DNA from: Blumeriella jaapii
Taxonomy: Eukaryota > Ascomycota > Leotiomycetes > Helotiales > Drepanopezizaceae
Assembly (NCBI GenBank): GCA_009599575.1
Contig: VWND01000007.1
Span: forward strand, 124,001-188,000
DNA length: 64,000 bases
Direction: 5' to 3'
Below, one piece after another: positions 46,518 to 57,911 of this stretch; within the stretch, counting starts at the first letter, position 1, and each line of letters opens with the position of its first letter. The notes under the pieces were generated by a model. It searched no databases. It had not been told where the DNA came from and was given only the letters and a program-made list of their open reading frames with translations. Both the position numbers and the translations under genes were made by a program.

Positions 46518-47086
46518 ACAGTTGGATTCAAGTGGAAAGAAGGCTTTTGCAAGTATTCGGCGTAGCGGCAGAGGAGTCTCGGTTCCCACTCTCGTGTTTT
46601 CTACACAGTTTATTGTCAGAGGCTAACATGGGCGTTTCGTTTAACACTAGTATCGGGGGCAGTGTACAGTACACAAAGAATGTATCGAGGCTATGGGATG
46701 CACTCTCAGAACCCACCCTCGTTATGGTTTCTAGAGACCAAGCTAAACTTTTGAGGTCTGATAGGACATCCTTACCCAATCTCGCTGCAAATCAGCATGA
46801 TTGTTCCATCAACCAAAAAATGATACGTCAAAGGTAAAGCAATGTGAAATTTGTAAACTATATCTACACAACTTCTTCCAGAATCCCAGTGGTAACCCAC
46901 CCGATCGAGGCTCCCAGATCCTTGATTCCTCGTCATCACACCGCGGCACGATAGCGAGAAGATTAGCGATTGCCTTTCCTTTCTCGCGGAAAGTTGTGTC
47001 ATCAGGAATTGGATTTCGTAATGTCCTTCCCTTAAACTCTAAGCAGAGCGTATCTTACAACCTCGAAGAGTCACTGTAGTGTGTAC
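46518..47086. other. Convergent intergenic region, nothing recognised
   Basis: Lies between the 3' ends of the SPF30-like gene and IND1; short frames only. Confidence 0.6.
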
Positions 47087-48181
47087 TTATCTTTCGAACA
47101 GATCGATCCTCTTTCCCACTTCTTCAGCAATTGCCATAAAAGCCTTAGCCCTGTCACTGTCCGGCTCAGCAACAACTGTAGGCTTGCCCCTATCCGCATC
47201 GTCACAAATACTGGCGTGCAAAGGTATATCCCCAAGAAAGTGTATCCCATGCTTCTCACAAGCTTTTGTGACCCCTGAATTAGATCCAAAAATGTGCGTA
47301 CTCCTTTGACAGTGCGGACAGATGAAAAGTGACATGTTTTGCACCATGCCCAGGATTGGTGTCTTGATCGTCTTGAACATGTTGATGCCCTTGACGGCAT
47401 CCTTCAACGCAATATCTTGGGGAGTTGACACAATCACAGCACCTGAAAACGTAAGCCTGGCCTCCAAGCCCAACGTGGGGGGGGAGCTACCGTCAAGAAC
47501 TATCTGCTGCGTGATGGTCAACTGCGTATCACCCGTTCCCGGCGGCAAATCCAAGACCAGGATATCCAACCCACCCCAGTCAACCTCATGAAGCAGTTGT
47601 TGTAAAGCCTTCATGACCATCAGACCTCGCCACACCACAGGCGCGGCATCGCCAACTAAATACCCCATCGACATAGACTTAACGCCATAATTCGACAGCG
47701 GGATGAGTTGATTGTCTGCCAGCCATCAGACCATGTCCACTCTACACGCGAAGAGCGGTTCACCCACTCGAGGACAGTCGCGGTTCACCGGAGAGGTTCA
47801 GCAGGGTTGGGATGGAGGGGCCGAAGATGTCTGTGTCGAGGATGCCGCTGCGGAGACCGCGTCGAGCGAATGCCAGGGCGAGGTTGACTGTGCGTGGTAT
47901 TTAGAACACAACTTTCGCTGGATAGAGAGGGAGTCAGTACCTGCCAGAGTCGACTTCCCTACGCCACCTTTGGCGGAGGAAACAGCAATTACTTTCTGGA
48001 CATCTCTAATGCTTCGTCGTTCTGGCAAGCCGCGTTGCATGCGCGGAACTGTGCCAGTTCGAGGCAAACCCTGTAAATTGAGGTCAGCTCGGCTGAATGA
48101 TGTGCACGTCGCTATCCTCCAGCTTACCAAAGGATTCTCATGTTGCATGCGACGAAATGTCGAGAACAGCCGCGGCTTCAT
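47087..48181 (-). CDS. IND1: Mitochondrial Fe-S assembly P-loop protein Ind1/NUBPL
   Basis: Mrp/NBP35-type ATPase that inserts Fe-S clusters into respiratory complex I. Five exons (48181-48128, 48070-47941, 47887-47768, 47715-47491, 47442-47087) give 294 residues. The N-terminus is Arg-rich and fits a mitochondrial presequence. The deviant Walker A is AKGGVGKST (51-59); [28 protein letters not shown] and the cluster-binding CPHC (218-221) follow. The second-to-last intron is 48 nt and stop-free. The third uses the GTGGGT donor at 47767, which gives the expected [17 protein letters not shown]. The presence of complex I biogenesis fits a filamentous ascomycete rather than budding yeast. Divergent from BFR2. 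Confidence 0.9.
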
Positions 48182-48341
48182 GTTGGAGCTGGCTTGACTT
48201 TGAGAAATTCGGAGCTCTATCGATAGATCACAGGCGGCCGCTAGTCCATCCGCCGAGACTTCGCCGAAGAACCAAGCCCGAATATTTTTTTTGGGAGACC
48301 TTTGCGCGCATCTTCGACTTGTTGTGCGTTCAGCAGAAACA

Positions 48342-50137
48342 ATGGGGAGATCAAAGACATTGGCGAAGCAGATCGCTGAACTGCAGGATCCTCTGCCTCA
48401 GGGTAAGTGCCATTCGCGCGTTTCTAGAGTGTTGTTAGTTGACGCGGCGCAGATTTCGACCCGGAGGAAGATGCTCCCGCCCAGGAAACTGAGAGCAGTG
48501 GTTCTGAGGAGAGTGAGGATGAAGCAGCCGGGACAGAACACTATGTCCAAGTTGGGTATGTGTAGCGGCGCTCTGTTCCAATGCTTTGGGCTGATTGTTG
48601 CGCAGGAAGAGCAGGCTGCGGAAACCAGACGAAGTTGCCCTTGGTCCCGAATACTCTGGGTCGCGAGTCAGCCGGGAAGCGTTGTTGAACGACGATGATG
48701 AAGAGGAGGGGGGAGATTCTGATTCCGAAGAAGACGATTCTGCGGAAACACGATTTGCAGACCCGAATGACTCGGATTTGGAGCTGGATGTAGATGAGGA
48801 CGCAGAAATCGATAGCGACGCTGCTTTTGGGGAAGGGGAGATTGATGAGGAGAAGTTTAAAGGATTTACTTTTCGAGGGAGCGGCAAGCCTAGAGGGACG
48901 AGGAGGGAAAACAAGAGGCCTACGGCTTCGGATTTCATGTCGGCAAGCGAGGGTGAGGAGGAGGAGCAGGGTGCTACTCTTAACGGAAATGGCTCGGATG
49001 AGCCGGAGACCGACGAGGATGTGTTAGATGTGGATGAGCAACACCAGGACAATTCGGACGAGGATGTGAAGCATTCTGGGGATGATGTCTCCGAAGACGA
49101 AGATTCCGGGTCTAGTGAAGATGGTGAGAGTCAAGCCGATGAGCAAGAGAACGAGAGACGAGCCGAGCTGCGCAAGATCATGGGAGAAGAGCAGCACAGT
49201 GTTGTCGCCTCAATCACTGAAGCCGCAAAAGCCGACGCAGCCAAAGGGAACGCTGTGAAAGAGCAAAGAAAGGTTTTTGACTCACTCCTGAGTGTTCGAA
49301 TGGTCCTACAAAAGGCTCATCGCCTCAAATTCCATGGCAACTGTTGAAGACACCGCCGCGGAAGACGCGCCAAATCAGCCATACGAGGCTGCTGAAGAAG
49401 CAGCCATCAAGCTCTGGAATACACTCGATGAACTCCGACACTCGCTCTCCAAAGCTAGCTCGCCGGCAGCAAGCCAGAAGCGCAAGCGCGATGTTGGATC
49501 ATCAACCTCCTCATCCGAGATCTGGGAACGTATGCAAGCTCACGAAGTGGCTATGCTCGATGCGCGACAAAGCACACTTGAGAAGTGGTCTTCGAAAGTC
49601 AGGAGCACGACATCCGTTCCCATTGCCCGGAAACTAAACCCCTCGGCACCGCAGCAGTCCCTGACATCGCTCCTCCAAGACCAGCTCGCCAGCTCAGAGC
49701 ACCTCATCCAGAAGACGAAGATCCCAAGAGCGTGTGCGCCTATCCAGCGAGACGCCAAACTCACCGAGGATCCGAACATCTACGACGACGGCAACTTTTA
49801 CCAGATGCTCTTGAAGGAGCTCGTCGATCAACGACGGGTAGAGTCCTTGACGGCGCCGGCTGCTGGCAAGGCTTTGCAGTGGACGGCCGTCAAGGAAGTC
49901 AAGACGAGGAAGAACGTTGATACGAAGGCGAGCAAGGGACGAAAGATGCGCTTCACTGTGCACGAGAAACTGCAGAACTTCATGGCGCCGGAGAATAGAG
50001 CGACGTGGGCGCCAGAGGCCATCGATGCCTTCTTTGGAAGTCTGTTGGGACAGAGGCTGAATCTGGGCGAGGGGGACGAGGAGGAGTTGATGAAGGAGGA
50101 AGCCAATCCTATGGAGGCTTTGGTTTTTGGGCATTAG
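48342..50137 (+). CDS. BFR2: Bfr2/AATF-like ribosome biogenesis protein, frameshifted
   Basis: Nucleolar protein of the AATF/Bfr2 family, part of the small-subunit processome. Exons 48342-48402, 48453-48555 and 48606-50137. It starts MGRSKTLAKQIAELQDPLPQ, continues through a long acidic region (residues about 75-240), then ERRAELRKIMGEEQ, FDSLLSVRMVLQKA, IASNSM and the C-terminal domain IYDDGNFYQMLLKELVDQR and VDTKASKGRKMRFTVHEKL. The exons sum to 1696 nt, two short of a whole frame. At about 49315 the frame passes from LQKA to LIASNSM only if two bases are missing (a CTCT reads CT). No intron can explain it because conserved residues abut on both sides. Confidence 0.88.
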
Positions 50138-50886
50138 GATAAGGATCTGTCGTGCGATTTATCTGCCACGGAAATAAAAATTCTGTTAGACCGTAAAAAT
50201 TTTGCTCTGCCTGATCACGAAGATGTATGATGCATCGACTTTCAGCGTGTGTAAGTCATGTTTTCCGATTTGATCATTTCCCCTTACACAGATTGTCTAC
50301 ACAGGCGCAGTGTGTGCAAACCACTCGGCTGATACATTTTCTCAGACTCCACGGCACAAAACGATAATCGCACGAATCCAAAGTCTAGTCTACCAAAGAG
50401 GTACTAAGGACCACGTCTGATATAGCACAAGAAGGCTCGCAAGTTCAATCGAGGATCGAACACCTACCTACGATACGACGGGTGTAGACGCAAACATGCA
50501 TGCGACCCCGGGCCAAGCACCAAGAGGCTGTTTGTTGACAATGCTCTACGAGGCCTTCTCTTTTCCCGGAAGAGTTGGCTGGACTTACCGCCATCGCGAC
50601 AGATCACAGATCCAGTAGTCGCTCGACCACGGCCACAAGTGAGACGATGCACCTTTTCACACGCCCAGCTCACTACGCGCACGAGAAGGCTCCAGGATAC
50701 GGTTGCGACCCGGGGCCTTCTGAGCCAGCCATGCAACTCATTCAAAATCCTCCTGAACCTCTGACATCTGACCCGACACCCATTTGACAACCCTTCGACT
50801 ACCTATTCGTCCCTCCAAGTGCTCTCACTTGATGCGAACGCCACTCGACATGAGCTCGGCTCGAGCAGTGCCCAACACTGCTCCGA
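50138..50886. other. Convergent intergenic region, nothing recognised
   Basis: 3' flanks of BFR2 and the subtilase gene; a GTTCGA-like word near 50450 is not part of a tRNA. Confidence 0.6.
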
Positions 50887-53800
50887 TCAAGGGTACGTGT
50901 ACTTCCCCAACACCTGAATCTGAGGCGTCTGGAACACGCTCCAGTCCCCCGCGCTCGCCGGGTCGCCGAACGGATTCAGCGTCGCGAACCGCATCGTGTA
51001 GTTGCCCAGCTCGATCTGGCTCCCGTTGCCCAGCTTGCCGAACCACCAGTACTCGTGGTAGGCCAGCGTCGTCTGCGCGTTCCGGAACACCTCCCTGTCC
51101 GGGAACGTGAACGTGTCGTTCGGGCTGTACAGCGCGGGATCGAAGACGGACGTGCTGTCGACGTCGAGCCAGCACGTGGCGGGCCCAATGTACCCGTTGA
51201 CCCCGGGGATGGGCGGGTACGTCCAGGAGCTTTCGAACCACCCGGCCTCGTAGATGTCCCAGCGGACCTCTGTGCTGCCCCACTTGAGTTTGGAGTAGAT
51301 CTTGGGGAAGTCTTGTTCGGCGACGCTGAGGTTGAAGGTGTAACTGTGCCTTAGGTTAGAAGGGAGTGAACGGGCAGAGGGGGATGGGTGGACGTACGAG
51401 GAATTTACCGAGATGTCTTGGAACTTTCCATTTCGGGAAAATGGGTAGGTGGTGCGGTAAATGGGTGTCATTTCACTCTTCAGGTTGGCGGCCAGTCCTA
51501 AGGCCTGTTAATTTATGTTTTGCCACAAATAACGATGTGGTGGTAAGCTCACCTAGGTAAGGGACAGACAACTGCTCGCCGATGTTGGAAGAGACGATGA
51601 CTTTGCCACTGTAGATCGGCAGCGTCGATGCGTTCCAGCCCTTCGTCTCTGGATTCGTGAAACCAACACTACGCAAGTCAATAAACGCTTTCCCACATGT
51701 GGTATTGTATGCGTACCTCACCGTCTTACTTTCGCCAGGCTGCAGAGTAAAAGGATCTGGAAAAGTAATTTCGACATCCAGTGTCGTTGGGGTCAACTCG
51801 CTGAAGCTCTTGAGCCTTGCATCGTCGGTTGGAGTCGTCAACTGGTAAAAGCCAAGTGCTTCGACACCTGCTGCAGTATCGGAGGACAAGTTATAGGTAA
51901 CAGCGCCCAAACCCGAGTTGGTAATGGTTAGATCATGAGATGGGCTAAAGTAAGCAGTGTCGTTCAGCGCGATCTTCTCGAAGTCTATGGAAGTCGTGTA
52001 GTTGATGACCTTGAATGCGTCGATAAGTCCATTGCCGACTTGAGCAACAGAGGCCGAGTAGCCATAGTCTGTAGCAGTTCCATCAGACCAAGGGAGGGCA
52101 GTACCACTTGCGATAATCTTCTTTGCCAATGCTTTGGCGAAGCCGTTACCGTTCACACTTCTGCCACCGTGCACTCCTATGTATAGAGCTGCGACACCTG
52201 CTATGTAAGGGCAGGCCATTGAAGTCCCACTCAAAACAGCGAATTCACCATCGAGATATGTGCTGTAGATGCTACCTCCAGGGGCCGCTATGCTGTGCAA
52301 GTGGTAAGCGTATGCTCGATGACGAGTGGCAAGACTCAGTTAGGCTTACTCTGGTTTGATTGTTAGGTCATAGAGTGGACCCCATGAAGTAAAGATATTC
52401 GGTCGACCTCCAGCGACATCTTCCAAGCCCACAACTGATTCCGGGTTGAGAGAAAAGTCAGCAGTGACATTTCCACCTGCGTTGACCGTTTCGACAATTG
52501 CGGCCCCGGCTTCTGCGGTGAGCATGGCAAGCAATGGAGTCTCTTCACTTGTAGACGGTGTAACGAGAGCATTTTCGTTATTGTAAGCAAGCACATACTC
52601 TGCACCAAGCGCAGCCAGGTTCTGCTGTTTTACCGCAAAGGTGCAAGTTCCTCTTCTGACCAGAGGGATGACGCCCTCGAGGCGTGTGCTATTCGCAGGG
52701 AACGGCGTACATGCGTCAGCAGCGACGGTAGTGTCAAGAGTAATGGGAACGACTGGCCAGTCCACTATCGTCGATGGGAAGTAGTATGTCGAGGCTAGAT
52801 AACCTGCGGTTGTGGTATTGACAGCTCCGTCTAACGAGAAGGTGAGTCCAAAGGGTGATGCCGCGATCGACTCACTGGCTACGGAAGCCACGGCGATAAC
52901 ATTTGTTCCTGATGAACCGGAAGAAGGGAAGGCGGTCCCAGCATCTCCGGAGTTCCCTGCGGATATGGTGACAACAACACCTTGGTCGACCAGCCGTGAA
53001 GCGACGACAGCCCAGGCGTTGTTAGAAAATCCGTTGATGCCCCCTATGCTGGCTGTAATGATGTCCACCTAGCAGTCTAAGTATAAGTTGTCAAGGGGCT
53101 ACGGAGGACTCACTCCATCATTGTATGCAGCCAGGAAGGCCTCGATCAGTGTTGCGGAGTCGATGGTTCCCTAGACTCTGTCAGGCATGGCAACTTCACT
53201 GTCGAGGCGAGCTTTTGTTTACAGCTTGAGAGAAAACCTTGTATGCGTAGATCGTTGCATTGGGCGCAACTCCTTGCCAACCGGCTGTGCTTCCAGCAAC
53301 GATACCAGCAACGTGAGTTCCATGGCCTTGTTGATCTAATGGGTCTTCATCGGGTACCTTGTCTCCAGAGACCGGCCAGACTGTTTCAGATCAGCTTCTG
53401 TACCAGGCATCTGAATTCAGCTTCTATTACATTCATTGCCGACAAAGTCATGGCCTTTGGCGACCTTGAAGCCGGACCCAAATCCGCCACCTAGTGCTGG
53501 GTGTTTGTAGTCAATTCCAGTGTCTACAACTCCAACAATGGCACCAGCGCCGTAAATGCCCCTCGCGTGGAGCTTGTCGACACCCGTGGCGCCATGCGTC
53601 GAGTAAGTGGAAGCAGTGGCATTGTCACTCAAGGACTCCGGTACCGTCGGCTCAAGTTGGACAAGCACATTGGGCCAAACATTGGCGACCTCGGGTAGCT
53701 GCAAAAGATCGTCGAGGTTGTATGTGTTACTTGCGATACTAGCACCGCTGAAAGCATCACTATCGAAGCTCTTCAAAACAGTGATGTCTTCAGCTGGCGC

Positions 53801-54012
53801 ACTACGATCTTGCGTGAAGCTACTTCCCTGAAAAAGGTTTAGCAAGACGTCAACTTTGGACATGAGTAGGTCTCACTTACGGGTACGAACTCAACAATGT
53901 ATGCACCGCGTATCTTCGCGCTGTTGGAAGATAACGCCTGACGTCCCCTGATGTCTTTGGCACTCGCCACGAGAGGCAGCACGATAGCAGCGGCAATCCG
54001 AGAAAGATGCAT
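50887..54012 (-). CDS. Secreted subtilisin-like serine protease (S8) with PA-type insert
   Basis: Predicted extracellular subtilase. Eight exons (54012-53881, 53827-53431, 53380-53223, 53170-53114, 53068-52350, 52292-51553, 51497-51398, 51343-50887) give 919 residues. A signal peptide (MHLSRIAAAIVLPLVASA) and an inhibitor-like propeptide precede the catalytic domain. The triad is Asp in VVDTGID (D146), His in GHGTHVAG (H196) and Ser in SGTSMACP (S512). A protease-associated insert lies between His and Ser (PLVRRGTCTFAVK region). The C-terminal about 350 residues form Fn3-like beta domains, including FTLQPGESKTVRY. The layout resembles bacterial Vpr and fungal S8A proteases of similar size. 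All eight exons join in frame. Confidence 0.93.
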
Positions 54013-55227
54013 CTTGAAGATCGGAACGAGTGACAACCTGGGAGTGCTGGAGTAGACTCAAGCTTCAATGGCTCCCGGATCCCATCTTATATGTTCTCCG
54101 TCTCCAATCCTAAATCATGAGCTCATCATAGCTAAAGCCTGCTCCTCGTAAGCTAGTACTTTTGCATACGAGACTCGCTTGAAGTAACAACCAACGACTA
54201 AGCGTGGTGATCCAAATGACCTTCCACAAGAAGGATGTCGATGGGGAAATGATAGATGCGTTGTCCAAGGTCGGAGAAGGCCAAGATCAGCAAGGCACGA
54301 CATTCAGGGTTCAAATCAAGAACGAGAAGCAGAGGGCGGAGATGAGATGCAGGCCAAGAACGGGCACATCGCGAAGCTTGGATTCTCAGGAGGATTCGAG
54401 ATGGGGTCCTCGAATTGCGTCACATACTTATCAGCAAGAGTGACATGGATCTCAAGCATGAAAACGGGGATGCAAGGGCCCGAAGCGGTTGCCACCTCCG
54501 CAAAGCGGGAATTGGTACCTGGAGGAGCAGAAATACAACCGAACCAAGTCTTGACTTCAGGGTAAAGGTTAAGTTTCCGAGTGGGCGAGGTAGATAAGCT
54601 TTGAGGAGTTAGGTAAGCTTAAGTCTCTAAGTACTGTACAGGACTGTAGGTATATCTACCCATATCAGTATCAAATAAGGCTTAGTGCGAGGGAGGATGA
54701 GATGTAACAGACTGCTTCGAGTTTGCCACTACTGCCTTGCCCGCAGAAACAGTGGCTAGCATGAACCCAGGAAGGAAGAGCTCTTCGATAGACGCTCAGT
54801 AAAACCTTGTATCGATACGAGAAACGAGAGGGCAAGCATCCACGCTGTCTCATCCACCGCCCGAATCAAGTTCGAGAGAGAAGTTGTACGATGGGAGCTG
54901 AGCTCAGGTTTCTCGTGTATGTGCTATGCTGCTCCCAACAGGAAGGCGACTATCAACTTCACTCTAGACATAATTGGCTGTATCCCCGATGTCTCACACG
55001 AAGATTGAACGCATTTTTGTATTCAGGAAATCTATCAAAGCCCTATCGCCTAGTGCTTCGTGAAAGTCAGAACTGTCTCGTCATATGCCCTTGGCATACT
55101 CAAATGCAGCTACAAGATCTTCTGCGTATGCATATACGAGAATCTCCATGCAAATGCGAGACGGGTTCATTTCGGGCGCTTTCAGATTGTCGCTTTCAAT
55201 TTGATTCACAAGCCATCCTCAACATGA
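54013..55227. other. Intergenic promoter region of the subtilase gene
   Basis: No supported gene; a weak GTAC patch lies at about 54630-54660. An open + frame at 54807-55253 overlaps the SUP35 3' end and has no domain. Confidence 0.55.
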
Positions 55228-57524
55228 TTAAGCAGTCGCTTTCTCCTCGGTGATCAGCTTGGTGATTTTGCCAATGGCAATGGTTTGACCCTAAATAAAG
55301 TCAGATGATAGAGGCAAATTGGACATGTGTTTCATACCTGATCACGAAGAGTGAAGCGTCCTAATTGGGCGTAATCTTCGAATTTCTCTACACACACTGC
55401 ACCAGCTCCACCGGTCACCTCCAGCCGCGCAATGATGCTGTCTCCTTTCTTTGCGTGAGTCGGTGCTCGCTTACTTCTCCGGTTGGTCCCCTTTTGCAGC
55501 GTGTGGAGCAATGCAGCAAACGTGACTTCTTCGATAGCAGAATGAACGTGCAGAACGCAGTTGAAGCCTGCAGAAAGAATGCTCTTCAGTTCGAGAACAC
55601 GGATTTGCGCCTCGAAGGATTTCACACAGTGGACCGGACGCTTGGGCGAACACAAAACGAAACCAGGCATGATGTCTTCTTCTTCGATACCTCGTAGTCG
55701 CACTCGAATTTGGTCTCCGCTTTGCGCAATCGTCATTTCTTCCTCGGTCTCACCGTAGAGAGAAGTGACCTCGACCTTTTCTCGGTTGGGCATCATGATC
55801 AGGGTCATGTTCTTCTTGACCACACCAGCCTCGATCTTGCCTTCGACAAGAGTTCCCATGTCTCTGTACTTTCCGTTGACCGGCATCATGAAGGGCGCAT
55901 TAACTTTACGCTCCAATGCTGCCATGTTGTCGAGATATTCAAGCAGAGATGGGCCCTTATACCAAGGGCAGAGGCCGTCGGGAATACGCTCTTTGAGATT
56001 GATCATTGATTGCGCGGCGATCGGCATGAAGAACACATCAGTCTTGAGGTTGAACCCGGTTCCCCTTAAGAATTGACCAAGCTTGGTCGTACACTCGAGG
56101 TACCGCTCCTCAGACCACTCGACGGTCATGTCATCCATCTTGTTGATGACCACGACCAGTTTGTTAACACCTTGCGTTTTGGCCAACATCGCGTGCTCTC
56201 TGGTCTGCCCACCCTTCTCGAATCCAGTTTCGTATTCTCCCTTACGAGCACTGATGACCAGGATTCCAACATCGGCTTGGGAAGCCCCGCCAATCATGCT
56301 GGGCACATATGTTTTGTGGCCAGGAGCATCCAGGATACTGTAGCGACGCTTTTCCGTCTCGAAAAATGCACGTCCCACCTCAACAGTCTTGCCATGCTCT
56401 CGCTCCTCCTTACTGACATCGAGTGCCCAAGAGATCCACCAAGTCTCACGCCCAAGCTCCTTGGCTTCCTTTTTGTACTTCTCCAGGGTTCGGTCATCCA
56501 CCATACCGCTTAGGATCAGGATAGCTCCTCCCAAGGTTGACTTTCCGGCATCGACGTGTCCGATGAAGATAATATTGACGTGCTCTTTGCCGTAGATTTC
56601 CTTCAAAGTCTCATCATCAACATCTGCAGCCTGTTCTTTCTCCACGGCGTCTATCTCTCGTGCAGCCGCCTTGGCGGGGGCATTTCGTGAAGGACTGGAT
56701 CGGCCAGAAGATGGGCTTGGTGATGTCTTGCCGCTGTCTGATGCGCTGCTCTTCTCCGTTTTCTCGATCGCCTTAGCGGCTGCAACCTTTGTACCAGCTT
56801 GAGCTGGGGTTGCTGCCGTCACCTCCTTCTTCGACGCGGGTGCTGCAGATACAGGGTTTCCAATAGAAAAGACCTTCGCCTTGGGCTTGGGCGCGTCTCC
56901 ACCAATGCTCAGAACTTTGGGGGCGCCCGCCTTGGTTGTCACGGGCTTGTTCAGCTCCGCAGAGCCTGAAGCTCCGTCTGCTGGTCGCTTCGCAATTGTC
57001 GGAGTTGCTCGGGGGGGTTGTTGTGCGGCGGCGCCTCCAGCTTGGGGTTGTTGAGCGTAGCCTGGGTATTGTTGTCCTACACGCGGCCTGGGTCAGCGCA
57101 TTCGAGGGTAACAGATGCCACGAAATAGATACTCACCGTATCCGCCTGCGTTGTAGGCCTGTTGTTGGTAGCCAGCTTGGTAGCCACCTTGAGCGTACTG
57201 GCCGTAAGCAGCTTGTTGGCCATATTGCGGATATCCTCCCCCGCCGTATTGCTGGCCACCTTGGCCATACTGCGGGTAGTTCTGGTTCTGGTATCCGCCT
57301 TGATCATAGCCTCCGTATTGCTGGAAGCTCTGGCCGGGCTGGAAAGATTGCGCACCGGGCTGGAAAGAATTTGCGCCTGGTCGAAAGCTGGCCCCTCCTC
57401 CTCCTCCTCCTCCTCCGCCTTGCTGTGGCTGCTGAGGTGTGTTGTTCAAGTTCATCTGCTGGGCCTGACGCGACAGATCCTCTTGTGCGGCGGGATCATC
57501 TTCCCAGGAATTGAGGTCCGACAT
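55228..57524 (-). CDS. SUP35: Translation termination factor eRF3 (Sup35)
   Basis: GTPase that works with eRF1 in stop-codon release. Exons 57524-57137, 57076-55338 and 55290-55228 give 729 residues. The N-domain (about 1-160) is rich in Gln, Tyr, Gly and Asn with imperfect repeats such as GGYQNQNYPQYGQGG, a yeast-Sup35-like prion composition. A charged middle domain follows, then the EF1A-like GTPase core: GHVDAGKST (302-310), DAPGHKTYVP and VVVINKMDD, and the beta-barrels ending GRFTLRDQ-GQTIAIGKITKL. The short last exon completes the C-terminus ITEEKATA. The start MSDLNSWEDDPAAQEDL is the family N-terminus. Divergent from the Yrb30-like gene. Confidence 0.95.
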
Positions 57525-57911
57525 TGCGACGATGTCGAAGGGGCGATTCCAATTCTTCTTCACGGGTTGCGATGTGTTGGAGCACAATGGAAGGACAAGT
57601 CGAAAGTCCAAGTCGTTGTGGGAGATGCAAGTGGGGCAGAGTTTACTGAGGGGCGGGTGCTGTCATCGACTTCGACGTCACGGCAACCAATCACGTGGCC
57701 GGGAAGTTAGTGGCTGCAGAGCGGGGCATTGAAGTTTCTTTGTCCGGCTTTCACTGCCACAACACGTGCAGCCATCTTTCTCTCTTCGCGTAGTGGAAAG
57801 GCAACCGAGGAAAGGTAAACAACATCAACCGCGATATCCAAACTTGCAACTTTCAAGATCCTTCCGGTCATATCTCTGGTCCCTCCACGACGCCGGAAGC
57901 AGGCAACGGTC
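57525..57911. promoter_or_regulatory. Divergent promoter between SUP35 and the Yrb30-like gene
   Basis: 387 nt between two start codons on opposite strands. It contains CACGTG words near 57690 and 57765 but no element I can assign. Confidence 0.5.

Noticed and set aside
50380..50500. GTTCGATCC word on the - strand suggestive of a tRNA B box
   Set aside because: The neighbouring bases do not form a T-stem or an acceptor stem.
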